From: UMGS1124 sp045541255
GTDB taxonomy: Bacteria > Bacillota_I > Bacilli_A > RF39 > UBA660
Direction of reading: 5' to 3'
NCBI GenBank assembly: GCA_045541255.1
Contig: JAZQIU010000006.1
Span: 151,333-215,332 of the forward strand
DNA: 64,000 bases
Below, in pieces: positions 25,840 to 34,564 of the stretch (positions within the stretch are counted from its first letter, which is position 1; each line of letters opens with the position of its first letter). Position numbers and translations under genes: made by a program. Below the pieces are notes generated by a model. It searched no databases. It was not told where the DNA came from and saw nothing but the letters and a program-made list of their open reading frames with translations.

Positions 25840-26214
25840 TTATTTATTTTTATTTTTATCGTCGCTATTTTCTGAACTTGAATCAGTAGCGTCAGTAGCA
25901 GCAACTTTACCTTTTAAATCTTCATTTTCTGTTTTAAGAGTAGTGATTTCTTCTTTTAAAGCTTCATTTTCTGCTACAACTGCGTCATTATCAGCTTTAA
26001 GAGTAGTAATTTCTTCTTTTAAAGCTTTTATTTCAGCATTAGAATTACCATTTTTTGCTTCTTCACGAGAAACATATTTTACCAAGTGAAGATCAGAAGA
26101 AAGTAACTCGAAAGCTCTTTCTTCTTCAACTTCGATAACTTGATTAGCCACGTAAGATTTAGAAGTATATTTGTCTTTAAAGTTTTGTAAAACTTTTAAC
26201 TTATACTTACTCAT
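25840..26214 (-). CDS. Capsid-module coiled-coil protein with internal repeat
   Basis: 124 residues. The N-terminal third is a small folded segment (YKLKVLQNFKDKYTSKSY). The rest is a coiled coil with a repeated EALKEEITTLK unit and a Ser/Asp/Lys-rich tail. The repeat is visible at DNA level, so the coil may lengthen or shorten by recombination. It may be a head fibre or decoration protein; this is inference. Confidence 0.55.
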   Translation of the reverse strand: MSKYKLKVLQNFKDKYTSKSYVANQVIEVEEERAFELLSSDLHLVKYVSREEAKNGNSNAEIKALKEEITTLKADNDAVVAENEALKEEITTLKTENEDLKGKVAATDATDSSSENSDDKNKNK

Positions 26215-27386
26215 TATGCTTCTACCTCAGTAGTTTCAGCTATGTCAGTAATTTCTAATACTGCGAAAGCTTTAGTATCCATAACGTGGCCGTCTCCAAA
26301 TGATAGAGCTCTATGTACTATTAAACCTTCGCTAAATTTTTCGTGTTCTGAACTAGCAACTTGTGGAGCAACATTGTAGTTGTACCAATATCTTTTACCA
26401 TAACCGAATAAGATTTTTCCTTTAGGTGCTTCGTCAGAAATGATAACAGGTTTCTTTAACAATAATTCACTATCTGAATTATAGATAGGGTGTTTATCTT
26501 CTCCAACCATACCTTCAATATAGTTATGGAAAGTATCAGTATTTACTACGTAACTAGCACGTTTACCATAAGCACGACGGATTTTTCCTTTTAATGCTGC
26601 TAATTTTTGATGACCTAAAGTCTCAATAGTAGCAGTAACTTTTTGAGTTTCTGGTAATTCTTTTGTGAATAAACCTTCTGCTTCATTAGTTCCTGTACCT
26701 TTCATAACTTGAGCTTCTAATTCAATAGCTAAAGCTAAAGCTAATTCAGATACAACAATTTCTTTAAATGCGTCTAAACTTTCAGCGTCTAAACCAACAC
26801 CTAATTCAATTTTAGCGCTAGTTCTATATGATCCGAAAGTAACTTCTCCAGTAACTCCACCATTTTCTACGATAGCGTCTCCGTCTTTATCTTTATTAGC
26901 TCCGATAGCTGATAAGTTACCAACACGTAAATTACCTCTAACATTTTTTAAGTTAATGAAGTTCATTACGTCAGATACTTCGCGCATTTCTGTTATGATT
27001 TCATTATCTAATTCTTCTGGTACAACTGCTTGACCGTTGTTTAGAGTAACACCTCTTGTTTCTCTACCTCCAGTAATCATGTATTTTAAAAATGATCTAA
27101 CTTCTTTAGACATAGAATTTCTTTTTTCTTTTTCGTCCATATTATTTTCTCCTCCTTCTTCTTCTTCGTCTGCTCCTGGTGCAGCTTCTGTATTATCTGG
27201 ATCAACTTCTCCAGCTTCAATACTTTTAGCTAATTCTGCTCTTTTTTCTAGTGATTTTTGTTCTGCGTTTAAAGCGTCTAATTCTGTATTGATTTCTTCA
27301 ATATTAACGTCTTTAGATGTGTCTTCTAAAAGACTTCTAATTTCAGCTTTTCTAGCTTGAATTTCTTTTAATCTTTTTTCGTTCAT
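26214..27386 (-). CDS. HK97-family major capsid protein
   Basis: 390 residues. Residues 1 to about 90 are a charged coiled-coil delta (scaffold) domain, removed by the prohead protease. The HK97 fold follows (RGVTLNNGQAVVPEELDNEI, KNVRGNLRVG, GEVTFGSYRTSAKIELG). The stop overlaps the start of the next gene. Confidence 0.93.
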   Translation of the reverse strand: MNEKRLKEIQARKAEIRSLLEDTSKDVNIEEINTELDALNAEQKSLEKRAELAKSIEAGEVDPDNTEAAPGADEEEEGGENNMDEKEKRNSMSKEVRSFLKYMITGGRETRGVTLNNGQAVVPEELDNEIITEMREVSDVMNFINLKNVRGNLRVGNLSAIGANKDKDGDAIVENGGVTGEVTFGSYRTSAKIELGVGLDAESLDAFKEIVVSELALALAIELEAQVMKGTGTNEAEGLFTKELPETQKVTATIETLGHQKLAALKGKIRRAYGKRASYVVNTDTFHNYIEGMVGEDKHPIYNSDSELLLKKPVIISDEAPKGKILFGYGKRYWYNYNVAPQVASSEHEKFSEGLIVHRALSFGDGHVMDTKAFAVLEITDIAETTEVEA

Positions 27387-27411
27387 TTTCTTTTCCTCCT
27401 TATCGAACTTC

Positions 27412-28032
27412 TTAGATTTTAGATTTTGCTATACATATCTCACGTAGTTTAGCTTGCTCCAAAGCTCTTTTTTCTTTTTCGTACTCCACCGAAAAGAAAT
27501 CCCTAGCCGAGATACTTGTTGTATCATACGCTGGTATATCAACCGCTGATACGTCGTATAGCTTTTTAATTCGAGTTATTGTCCTAGTATGAGTAGCTGG
27601 ATCGTATTCTTCGCCGTCAGCTGCTACAACAAAGGCAAAACTCATTTTATCTATGTAGCCACCTCTTATATCTTCTAAAAGGTCTCTACCAAAATTAGTA
27701 CCCCCAAGAAATGCGTCCATTTCCATACAGACGTCATTTAAAGCTAGTTTTAGAGTATTATTTCTAAGTCTAGCTGCAACACGTCCACCGTGATTATAAT
27801 TAAATATAACGTCAGACATATCGCAATTATCAAAGGCATGGCGGTCTATTACTTCATAGAACTTTACTCCCTCATACTCGTATATACAAGTGGGGGTATT
27901 AAAAACAACTGGGACACCATGTACGTAATCTTGTGTATCTCCGTTATCGCTTCTTAATTCTTTTAATTCAAAAGAACTAAAAGAACGAATTTCGCGACCA
28001 GATTTATTTATTAGGTTGTTCTTTTTTGTCAT
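27412..28032 (-). CDS. HK97-family prohead protease
   Basis: 206 residues of the U35/S78 serine protease family. The catalytic His lies in FNYNHGGRVAARL and the Ser in DKMSFAFVV. It matures the capsid by cutting off the delta domain encoded next door. The start has AAGGAGG nine bases upstream. Confidence 0.9.
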   Translation of the reverse strand: MTKKNNLINKSGREIRSFSSFELKELRSDNGDTQDYVHGVPVVFNTPTCIYEYEGVKFYEVIDRHAFDNCDMSDVIFNYNHGGRVAARLRNNTLKLALNDVCMEMDAFLGGTNFGRDLLEDIRGGYIDKMSFAFVVAADGEEYDPATHTRTITRIKKLYDVSAVDIPAYDTTSISARDFFSVEYEKEKRALEQAKLREICIAKSKI

Positions 28033-28168
28033 TTAAAACGGCCTCCTTTCCATTAGGTAAAATAAATTTTGTATCTGGCTCTTTTTCTTTCATTTTCTTT
28101 AAGAGCTCGACACTAATAAAACTATTAAGTTTCTTAACCTTAATTTCTTTATTTTCGTTATTCGCCAT
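28004..28168 (-). CDS. Small phage protein between portal and protease
   Basis: 54 charged residues, no recognised family. ATG 28168 follows AAAGGAGGTG, and the gene overlaps the protease start by 29 bases and the portal stop by 11. Translational coupling is likely. Confidence 0.6.
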   Translation of the reverse strand: MANNENKEIKVKKLNSFISVELLKKMKEKEPDTKFILPNGKEAVLNDKKEQPNK

Positions 28169-29477
28169 TTTCGACACCTCCTTTATTTTCATTGGCTTTA
28201 TCTTTTATATCTCCGTCTGGATTCACATTAACTGGCTCCGTAGTAGGCGGCTCCTCTTTAGGTGGCTCCGTAGGCGGAGTAGTTGTTTTATTAGACTGAT
28301 ATTCGTCTGCTTTTTCAGCATTGATCCAGTTTAGAGACTGTAAGATTTTCTTACCTTCGCCATTAGGTAAAGGCGACATGTTAAATATTTCTCTTATATC
28401 GTCTTTCATTAAGACACCCATAGGAGAAAGTTCTTTAACTACTGTTACTTTAGTGCTAGTAGACGCGTACTGTAATCTATTAGCTTCGAACATAATTTCA
28501 TTTCCAAAATTACGCTCATTTTCTGTAAATAAAGCATTAGTAAAACATTGAGACATTTGTATTGCTACTGGCTCAATACCTCCCTCATAAAAGGCAGTCC
28601 ATTGATTTTCGTCAAATTTATTTTGTACTATACTTTCATTTACACCGAAATAATCATAAATAGCATTTTTTGTATATGATAATTGGTCTGAGTTAATAGG
28701 TACTGATTTCTCGTTAATAGGCGTATATTCCATTTTCGTATCAGTTACAATAACACCGCTACCATTAGAAGAAATCCTAAAGTTATTTTCAACAAACTTA
28801 TCTCTAGCTTTTGCTAAATCTTCGTCTTTTTGTGATATTTTAGCTGATAAGATACCACGTATACTATTTATTAACTTAGCCGAATTAGACACTCCCTGAT
28901 TTATGACATTAGCAGTATCTAACGCTGGTCTTAAAGCAGTATTTTTACTACCAAAAATGTCGTGGTCGAAGAAATGTCCTCTCAAGTGAATAATATTGTC
29001 GTATGGTACGACTTTTTGTTTTCCTGTATTAAAAGTAAATCTAATAAATAGTTGTCCGTTCTTTTCTAATAATTCTAATCGATTAGACATTAAAGGCCAG
29101 AAGGCGACTATTTCGCCACTTGTTGAAAATTCTGGGTAAATAAAAGCATTGTTTGTTAATTTTAAATTAGCAGCAATTTTATAATAAAAGCTATAAGCTT
29201 CCATTTGTGGATTAGGTCTGTAATTTAATAATTTTTCTATCTTTGATTTTCCAGTCTTTCCGTCTCTAACATGTTTAGCTTTTAATTTTGCAAAATTTCT
29301 ACAATATGCGTCAACAGAACTTCTAACAACGTCCATGTCCCACGCATTACCAGTATTGGTATAGAAAGTAGAGTTAAACGTATTTAATAAGCTATACATA
29401 TTAAAGCCAGTAGCGTCATTTTGTGTCGGCTTTTCTTTTTCGCCGAATATAGTTTTAAATAAGCTTCTATGTTTCAT
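28158..29477 (-). CDS. HK97-family portal protein
   Basis: 439 residues forming the dodecameric DNA channel at one capsid vertex. Family features include MDVVRSSVDAYCRNFAKL near the N-terminus, the beta-rich wing region and YGVNESIVQNKFDENQWTAF. The C-terminal tail is Pro/Thr/Glu-rich. Confidence 0.92.
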   Translation of the reverse strand: MKHRSLFKTIFGEKEKPTQNDATGFNMYSLLNTFNSTFYTNTGNAWDMDVVRSSVDAYCRNFAKLKAKHVRDGKTGKSKIEKLLNYRPNPQMEAYSFYYKIAANLKLTNNAFIYPEFSTSGEIVAFWPLMSNRLELLEKNGQLFIRFTFNTGKQKVVPYDNIIHLRGHFFDHDIFGSKNTALRPALDTANVINQGVSNSAKLINSIRGILSAKISQKDEDLAKARDKFVENNFRISSNGSGVIVTDTKMEYTPINEKSVPINSDQLSYTKNAIYDYFGVNESIVQNKFDENQWTAFYEGGIEPVAIQMSQCFTNALFTENERNFGNEIMFEANRLQYASTSTKVTVVKELSPMGVLMKDDIREIFNMSPLPNGEGKKILQSLNWINAEKADEYQSNKTTTPPTEPPKEEPPTTEPVNVNPDGDIKDKANENKGGVENGE

Positions 29478-29481
29478 TTAA

Positions 29482-31128
29482 TCACCCCACATTATACATA
29501 AAATCTTCATAATACTTGACATATAATACCCAAGCATTTAATAGAGATACGGCTCCGTCAATTCTTCGACGTTCATTTATTTTGATAGGTTGAATATTAT
29601 TTAATCCGCTTTTTTTAACTGCGGTATTAGATAAACACCACTTTAAGATAGGGTTGTTATTATAATTAACTTTTTTATCTGCAAGTGCGGCGCCCATTTC
29701 ACGCATAGGTTGAGACCATGTAAAAGGTCCTTGAGCGACGGCTTCCATTTGAAAACCGTTCGTCTGCATTTCGTCTACCCAGTAACCAGCTAAAGCTCTG
29801 TCGTAACCAACAAAAATAGGATCGATTTTATATTCTTGCTGCATTTGCATAAACCACTCTGTAACTTGAGAATAATTAACTCTGTTACCGTCGCATACTG
29901 TAAGTAAACCTTTATCGCGCCATATTTTGTATGGGGCTTCTTGAGTGTTTTTTTCGTCAAGTTTATCGATTTTAGCTTGCGGTAAAAAGTAATGTTGTAT
30001 TACATATACTTTCTCGTCATTAGCTTTACGAATTAGTAAAGTAGAACACGTTAAGTCAGTAGTAGCTGATAAGTCGCAGCCACCGATAGCGTATGTATTT
30101 TTTAAATCGTCTATATTAAAAGTCTCAGTATTATTTATCTCCTCAAAACTTAACCATGCGTTGCTATCGTTTTCACGAATATTAAAATCTTTACATAAAA
30201 CACCTGGTAATTCTTTCGGATCGTTTTTAGCAGTTTCGACAAATCTCGACAAAGTGCTATAACTTTTAATAGTTCCTAATCCTGGATTAGCTTTAGCCCA
30301 ACATGCTGGATCCGTCCACTCGCTGCGATTATCTAATTCGTAGAGAATAGGTAGAAAGTGGTCGTCTGTGATTTCTCCGTCGGCAATTCTACAAGCGTAC
30401 TCGTATTTGTCGTCGAAGATACACTCACGAACAGTACCAGCAGTAGTAATCATTACAAGTAACGGTTGTCTACGTGCTGACATAGACTGCTTCATAACTT
30501 CGTACAAATTTCTATCTTTGATAGCGTGTAATTCGTCTATAATAACCGCGTGGCTATTAAGACCGTCTAACGTATTAGAGTCTGACGCTAAAGCTTCGAA
30601 GATAGAAGAAGTAGCACCAAAGTATAAATCATTTCTACGTTTTTTTAATACGGCTCTTAACTCTGGACTTTGCTTAACCATGTTGACTGCTTCTGTTAAA
30701 CATTTTTTAGCTTGATCCTTTTTTGTAGCTACCGAGTAAATCTCGGCTGCACCTTCATAATCAGCAATTAACAGATAAAGCGCAATAGAAGACAAAAGTG
30801 TAGTTTTACCATTTTTACGGCCAACTAAAAACATTGTTTCGTTATATCTACGAAATCCTGTCTCTTTGTCTAAGAATCCGAATAAAGCTTGTATATAAGC
30901 TTTCTGAAATAACTCGAGTTTAAGGTCTGCGCCTAACTCTCCCTGGGACTGTTTACAAAAAGTCTCGGTAAATTCTATCGGTCTCATAGCCGCTGCTTCG
31001 TCAAAATAAAAAGGCGACTTTTCGTCGTCCATTTCATTGACTAATCGAGCATAAACTGATTTAACTCTGCGACTTGTTTTAATTTCGCCAGACTGTATTT
31101 TAGAATTATACTCGCGTATGTAATTCAT
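29482..31128 (-). CDS. terL: Terminase large subunit
   Basis: 548 residues with ATPase Walker A (FLVGRKNGKTTLLS), Walker B (HAVIIDELHA) and the nuclease domain starting at AIGGCDLSATTDLTCSTLL. It cuts and packages phage DNA through the portal. It is followed within 4 bp by the portal gene. Confidence 0.95.
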   Translation of the reverse strand: MNYIREYNSKIQSGEIKTSRRVKSVYARLVNEMDDEKSPFYFDEAAAMRPIEFTETFCKQSQGELGADLKLELFQKAYIQALFGFLDKETGFRRYNETMFLVGRKNGKTTLLSSIALYLLIADYEGAAEIYSVATKKDQAKKCLTEAVNMVKQSPELRAVLKKRRNDLYFGATSSIFEALASDSNTLDGLNSHAVIIDELHAIKDRNLYEVMKQSMSARRQPLLVMITTAGTVRECIFDDKYEYACRIADGEITDDHFLPILYELDNRSEWTDPACWAKANPGLGTIKSYSTLSRFVETAKNDPKELPGVLCKDFNIRENDSNAWLSFEEINNTETFNIDDLKNTYAIGGCDLSATTDLTCSTLLIRKANDEKVYVIQHYFLPQAKIDKLDEKNTQEAPYKIWRDKGLLTVCDGNRVNYSQVTEWFMQMQQEYKIDPIFVGYDRALAGYWVDEMQTNGFQMEAVAQGPFTWSQPMREMGAALADKKVNYNNNPILKWCLSNTAVKKSGLNNIQPIKINERRRIDGAVSLLNAWVLYVKYYEDFMYNVG

Positions 31129-31131
31129 ACA

Positions 31132-31518
31132 CTAACGTCCTTTAGGTTTCGTAGCAAAATTCATTAAAGCGTTACCTTCCTTAGTGTTAGGTAAACCTTC
31201 TGGCAATAATTCACATAATTGCTTTATGATCGACGTATAGTTTTTTATCATTGTGTTATAAGCGCTAGCTTCTGTAGACATTTTAGTTCCGTATTGGTCC
31301 TTTCCGTTCTGGTAAGTTTCCGATACTCCATACTCGCTAATATAATTCTCTAGCTTAGTAAGTTCTACTGTCATAAAAGCTGCACTTTCGATAAGTTTTT
31401 GTACCAAATCCTTTTTATCTTTTGAGATATTTTTAAATATTTTTTTAAGTTTTTTTAACTCTTTAGATAAATCTGGTACTTCTTTTAATTCTTTAGAATT
31501 AACGTCTTCTTTTTCCAT
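31132..31518 (-). CDS. Terminase small subunit (P27-like)
   Basis: 128 helical residues directly upstream of terL, with the P27 family layout (SAAFMTVELTKLENYI and a C-terminal LPEGLPNTKEGNALM). It recognises the packaging site. Confidence 0.8.
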   Translation of the reverse strand: MEKEDVNSKELKEVPDLSKELKKLKKIFKNISKDKKDLVQKLIESAAFMTVELTKLENYISEYGVSETYQNGKDQYGTKMSTEASAYNTMIKNYTSIIKQLCELLPEGLPNTKEGNALMNFATKPKGR

Positions 31519-31626
31519 TTTACCACCACCTTTGACTACACCCCCCTCACACGACCGAAGCGGTTCGAGAAAGGACTCAAGCGCGGTTCATTAAAAGGCA
31601 ACCTTTTTTTATGATAGGGGGGTGTC
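31519..31626. other. Candidate cos packaging site
   Basis: About 90 bp without a gene between terminase and HNH modules. It contains a perfect 10-bp inverted repeat, ACACCCCCCT at 31538-31547 and AGGGGGGTGT at 31616-31625, and GC-rich sequence unlike the rest of the prophage. HNH-bearing siphoviruses commonly have their cos site here. The exact cut position cannot be read from sequence. Confidence 0.55.
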
Positions 31627-31815
31627 TTTTATTTCAATTAGCACAGCGTTGATAGGATTAACAAAGATAGTACCACTAACTTTACGAGCGGCTTTGTCAT
31701 AAACATTTAGTAAGACAGGTCCTTCGTCTAAAGCTTTAGCTAGTTCCTCTTTGCTTCCTGGGAAGTCTATGTCATAAGACACTACAAGATAGTTAGTATA
31801 TATCGTGATACTCAT
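31609..31815 (-). CDS. Small phage protein near the packaging module
   Basis: About 68 residues, beta-rich, no recognised family (SYDIDFPGSKEELAKAL, VSGTIFVNPINAVLIEI). ATG 31815 follows GGAG and the gene overlaps the HNH gene by 23 bases. The 3' end reaches into the candidate cos region. Confidence 0.6.
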   Translation of the reverse strand: MSITIYTNYLVVSYDIDFPGSKEELAKALDEGPVLLNVYDKAARKVSGTIFVNPINAVLIEIKDTPLS

Positions 31816-32122
31816 AAGCAACGCTCCTTTCTACTAGGTTTCCTTCGTCGTCGAACATAAGGCCTTTATCTGTTGGCAGTTCTGACTCATGCTCTAAAGC
31901 ATGGCATACTCTACATAGTAACTCTAAGTTGTCCTCTCCCAACGTAATAGCTGGGTTATGAATATTGGAAGGTGTTAGGTATATCTTATGGTGTACTATA
32001 GCGCCTGGCCCATACTGTCCGTGGCAGCGTTGACAGATACCATGTTCTTTAGTAAAAATATAGTCTCTAGTCTTACGCCATGCAGTAGACTGATAAAACG
32101 CTTTAGCGAAATCTCTAGCCAT
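31793..32122 (-). CDS. HNH endonuclease of the packaging module
   Basis: 109 residues. Motif: CQRCHGQYGPG, IVHHKIYL, NLELLCRVCHALEHE, with two CxxC zinc pairs around the HH and N residues. HNH proteins next to the terminase assist cos cleavage in HK97-like phages. First gene after the late promoter. Confidence 0.9.
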   Translation of the reverse strand: MARDFAKAFYQSTAWRKTRDYIFTKEHGICQRCHGQYGPGAIVHHKIYLTPSNIHNPAITLGEDNLELLCRVCHALEHESELPTDKGLMFDDEGNLVERSVAYEYHDIY

Positions 32123-32146
32123 AAAACCACCTCAAAAATAGCATAG

Positions 32147-32174
32147 AAAAAAGCACGTCTTAAAACGCGCTTTT
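32147..32174 (-). terminator. Leader terminator between late promoter and HNH gene
   Basis: On the minus strand AAAAGCGCG pairs with CGTGCTTTT (one G-U) around an 8-base loop and is followed by a run of six T residues. It lies about 25 bases after the predicted start of late transcription, so late expression would need antitermination or read-through. Confidence 0.7.
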
Positions 32175-32203
32175 CAACTTTCCAAATATTTCATATTATA
32201 CAC

Positions 32204-32232
32204 ATTATAATTGTTAAAAATTGCTATGTCAA
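32204..32232 (-). promoter_or_regulatory. Consensus promoter of the phage late operon
   Basis: On the minus strand TTGACA (32232-32227), a 17-base spacer and TATAAT (32209-32204): a perfect housekeeping-sigma promoter. It faces the HNH, terminase and structural genes. Strength of this level in a prophage implies control by the leader terminator or a repressor. Confidence 0.85.
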
Positions 32233-32265
32233 CAACACCATAATTGCGTGGGTTATTGCATTTTG

Positions 32266-32820
32266 TCAAGACTTAAGTTCTTCTATAACGTCATTAGGGA
32301 AGAAATAAACCTTAATTTCGTTAATAAGTCTCTGTGTGTTTCTCCATATCGTAGTAGGATCTTTCTCGAAGAAATCGGCTATTTCTTGTTGCGTCTTTTG
32401 CTCGAAATATTTTAATTTAATAATTTCTCCGTATGGATCGTTTTTATATTTAGCAACGACTCTGTCAATACGGTTAATTACGAGCTGCGTCTTTTTTATG
32501 TCTCTAGTAAGACCGTCGATTATTTCTTGCTCTATATCACGGTCGTTGGCTCCGCTACCTTCTGGCATTTTTAAAATACTTGTAGATCTTCTTCTTAATC
32601 CGTAATTAGCTATTTCTTGTATTTCTTCTTCACGGTCTTTTACTGATTTTTTTAAATCGTTGTATTTATACAATAAAGACTCTGTACTTTTATACGTTGA
32701 GTTAGGTTTTCTTAAAACACCTAATTTTATGAGTGAATCTATGACGTATTTTGATATTTCGGCGTAGTCAATAATGACTTGTGATTTTTCTTCGTTGGCT
32801 GCTTCGATATTTTCAGCCAT
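32266..32820 (-). CDS. ArpU-like late transcription regulator (sigma-region-4-like)
   Basis: 184 residues with a C-terminal helix-turn-helix resembling sigma-70 region 4 (KLKYFEQKTQQEIADFFEKDPTTIWRNTQRLI). ArpU-type regulators at the end of early operons control late genes in Gram-positive phages. It sits immediately upstream of the late promoter and leader terminator, its plausible site of action. Confidence 0.78.
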   Translation of the reverse strand: MAENIEAANEEKSQVIIDYAEISKYVIDSLIKLGVLRKPNSTYKSTESLLYKYNDLKKSVKDREEEIQEIANYGLRRRSTSILKMPEGSGANDRDIEQEIIDGLTRDIKKTQLVINRIDRVVAKYKNDPYGEIIKLKYFEQKTQQEIADFFEKDPTTIWRNTQRLINEIKVYFFPNDVIEELKS

Positions 32821-32842
32821 ATTTAAGGTCCTCCGTTTCTAT

Positions 32843-32941
32843 TTATTTTTTATTTTTGTTATTTAGTATTTCGACTGCGTTTTGTAATCCAGCGTAGATA
32901 ATAATTGAAGCGAATATAATACTAATTCCTAGCCAAACCAT
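32843..32941 (-). CDS. Very small single-pass membrane protein
   Basis: 32 residues: a hydrophobic helix (VWLGISIIFASIIIYAG) and a Lys/Asn tail. A GGAGGTG ribosome binding site lies five bases before the ATG. It sits in a chain of tightly packed small early genes. No family recognised. Confidence 0.65.
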   Translation of the reverse strand: MVWLGISIIFASIIIYAGLQNAVEILNNKNKK

Positions 32942-32943
32942 AG

Positions 32944-33120
32944 TTACACCTCCAAATCGAATATAGTTAATTGTTTCATTTTTTTAGGTTTCTTTTCAAT
33001 AGGTGGATTATAATTTTTTATGCAATTTTCACATAGACATAAACCATTATGACCTTTAAGAAAATCAAATTTTCCGCAACCTTCGCATTTGTCCTTAAAT
33101 TTCGTCTTCGTCTTCGTCAG
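32944..33120 (-). CDS. Small Cys4 zinc-finger-like protein, start unclear
   Basis: An open frame of up to 58 residues with CEGCGKF and LCLCENC pairs and a C-terminal KQLTIFDLEV, a tail seen in other small phage proteins. There is no ATG, GTG or TTG upstream of the Cys pairs in this frame. CTG 33118-33120 or a frameshift from the overlapping upstream gene are the options. The stop overlaps the ribosome binding site of the next gene. Confidence 0.45.
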   Translation of the reverse strand: MTKTKTKFKDKCEGCGKFDFLKGHNGLCLCENCIKNYNPPIEKKPKKMKQLTIFDLEV

Positions 33121-33286
33121 CTTCTATCTGTTCTAACGACATGTACTTACAAAAACACTCTTGAGAACAAAAACAATTTTCTTCTTCTGTGTCAAAGAAT
33201 TTAACTTGTAATAAGTTATCTAAACATTTGAAATAATCATTTTCTATAACTGTCCCACACTCAGAACAATGTAATTTATTTTCCAT
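33095..33286 (-). CDS. Small Cys-rich zinc-binding phage protein
   Basis: 63 residues with CSEC near the N-terminus and CFCSQECFC in the middle, then an acidic tail (EADEDEDEI). Probably a treble-clef or FCS-type zinc finger. Function unknown. Confidence 0.6.
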   Translation of the reverse strand: MENKLHCSECGTVIENDYFKCLDNLLQVKFFDTEEENCFCSQECFCKYMSLEQIEADEDEDEI

Positions 33287-33596
33287 TTTGTTTAAAACCT
33301 CTTTCTGCGAAATAATTATTTAATAATTCTTCATGCGTAGTATAAAGAACTTCGTTGTTATTTTGATATTGTACTGATACTTCGCCACCAATTCCGTTAT
33401 ATACTTCGAACTGTTTAACACCTTTAGCGTAAAGATTAGGACCTTTACCTATAGCTCTTGATTTACTTACACGAACTTTAGGGCCCCAGTAAAGGTGGTC
33501 TCTAACATACGCGCCGAAGTCTTGACGCCATTGTTTATGATTAAAATTAACAGATAAAGGTTTAACACTCCAGTTGTTATTATAAGCTTTAGCCAT
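33276..33596 (-). CDS. Hypothetical phage protein
   Basis: 106 residues, basic, no recognised family (YWGPKVRVSKSRAIGKGPNLY). It overlaps both neighbours by a few bases within the early operon. Confidence 0.55.
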   Translation of the reverse strand: MAKAYNNNWSVKPLSVNFNHKQWRQDFGAYVRDHLYWGPKVRVSKSRAIGKGPNLYAKGVKQFEVYNGIGGEVSVQYQNNNEVLYTTHEELLNNYFAERGFKQNGK

Positions 33597-33798
33597 AATT
33601 TACCTCCTTTGCTTTAATTTTCTTCGATAATATATCTTTAAATTTTACGCGTTCATTTCTATAGACTTTATTCCCACAATGATTACAGATTTGTATATCT
33701 GGAGCATACGCTGGGAAAAATAGAGTATGACTACAGGGACATTTAACTCTAATCTCAGATAAGGCATTTGATAAACGCTGCATTTCTTTTAAGTTCAC
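33589..33798 (-). CDS. Zinc-ribbon phage protein
   Basis: 69 residues with a CPC pair (KCPCSHTLFF) and CNHCGNKVY, a likely zinc ribbon, followed by a basic tail. Function unknown. Confidence 0.6.
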   Translation of the reverse strand: MNLKEMQRLSNALSEIRVKCPCSHTLFFPAYAPDIQICNHCGNKVYRNERVKFKDILSKKIKAKEVNYG

Positions 33799-33810
33799 AC
33801 TAGCACCACC

Positions 33811-34035
33811 TTAATTGTTTTTTATAATTTCTTTTAACGATTTAACTTGTAATCTTAATCGCTTATTTTCTTTTTTGACTCTTTGTATTTCAGCTGGCTC
33901 TCCAAGTTTAGCCATAAATTCCTTATACAATTCGTCTTTTATGATATTTTCTAGTGTTTCAACTTGAAGCTCTAAAGTATTTATTCTTTTTTGTTTTTTA
34001 TCACAAAAACCAATTATTTTATTTTTTACTGACAT
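33811..34035 (-). CDS. Phage coiled-coil protein
   Basis: About 74 residues, almost wholly coiled coil (LELQVETLENIIKDELYKEF). ATG 34035 lies inside the 3' end of the upstream gene; a longer form from further upstream is possible. No family recognised. Confidence 0.5.
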   Translation of the reverse strand: MSVKNKIIGFCDKKQKRINTLELQVETLENIIKDELYKEFMAKLGEPAEIQRVKKENKRLRLQVKSLKEIIKNN

Positions 34036-34222
34036 TACTAACTTCTGGTAATCTAGTCCATAATATTTTTTGACAACCACAATTAGGGCAGTCTATAGCG
34101 TTATAGATACTTGCTCCAGTTGCTATACCAGATAATCCTTTGTTTTCTGTTACTTTTATTACTTTAGATTTTTCAATATGAAATTTATAATTACAAATAT
34201 GACATTTTATTTTTTTAATCAT
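34019..34222 (-). CDS. Small zinc-finger phage protein
   Basis: 67 residues with CHIC near the N-terminus and CPNCGC near the C-terminus, separated by a beta-rich segment with a Gly-rich turn. Starts within the stop region of the ASCH gene. Confidence 0.6.
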   Translation of the reverse strand: MIKKIKCHICNYKFHIEKSKVIKVTENKGLSGIATGASIYNAIDCPNCGCQKILWTRLPEVSNVSKK

Positions 34223-34554
34223 TTCAACACCTCCACACTTAATATTTTTAAAATAAAATAATCTTTATTAGGATCTGCTCCCCAAGCTTCTTTACCTTTT
34301 CCAGTAGTAATATCAACCTTACATTTGATACTAGGACTATTTTTAGAGTAGCCATTTCTAAATATTACATATTCTACTGTTTCTACAGAAAGTTTAAACT
34401 CAGCTAGAGAATCAGCTTGTGTCTTTTCTTGCGGAATAGCTTTTATGTGATAGAAGCGACTATCATAATACGGTTTTATATCTCGATATTCTTCTTTTTT
34501 TTCTCCGCTAAGTATCATATCAAACCATTTCTTTTTAATTGGTAATACAAGCAT
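34219..34554 (-). CDS. ASCH-domain protein
   Basis: 111 residues with the ASCH/PUA-like signature: VLPIKKKWFDMILSGEKKEEYR at the N-terminus and a C-terminal strand ending YFILKILSVEVLK. ASCH domains bind RNA or modified bases; phage copies are of unknown role. ATG 34554 follows AGAGGTG. Confidence 0.8.
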   Translation of the reverse strand: MLVLPIKKKWFDMILSGEKKEEYRDIKPYYDSRFYHIKAIPQEKTQADSLAEFKLSVETVEYVIFRNGYSKNSPSIKCKVDITTGKGKEAWGADPNKDYFILKILSVEVLK

Positions 34555-34564
34555 TTCAACACCT

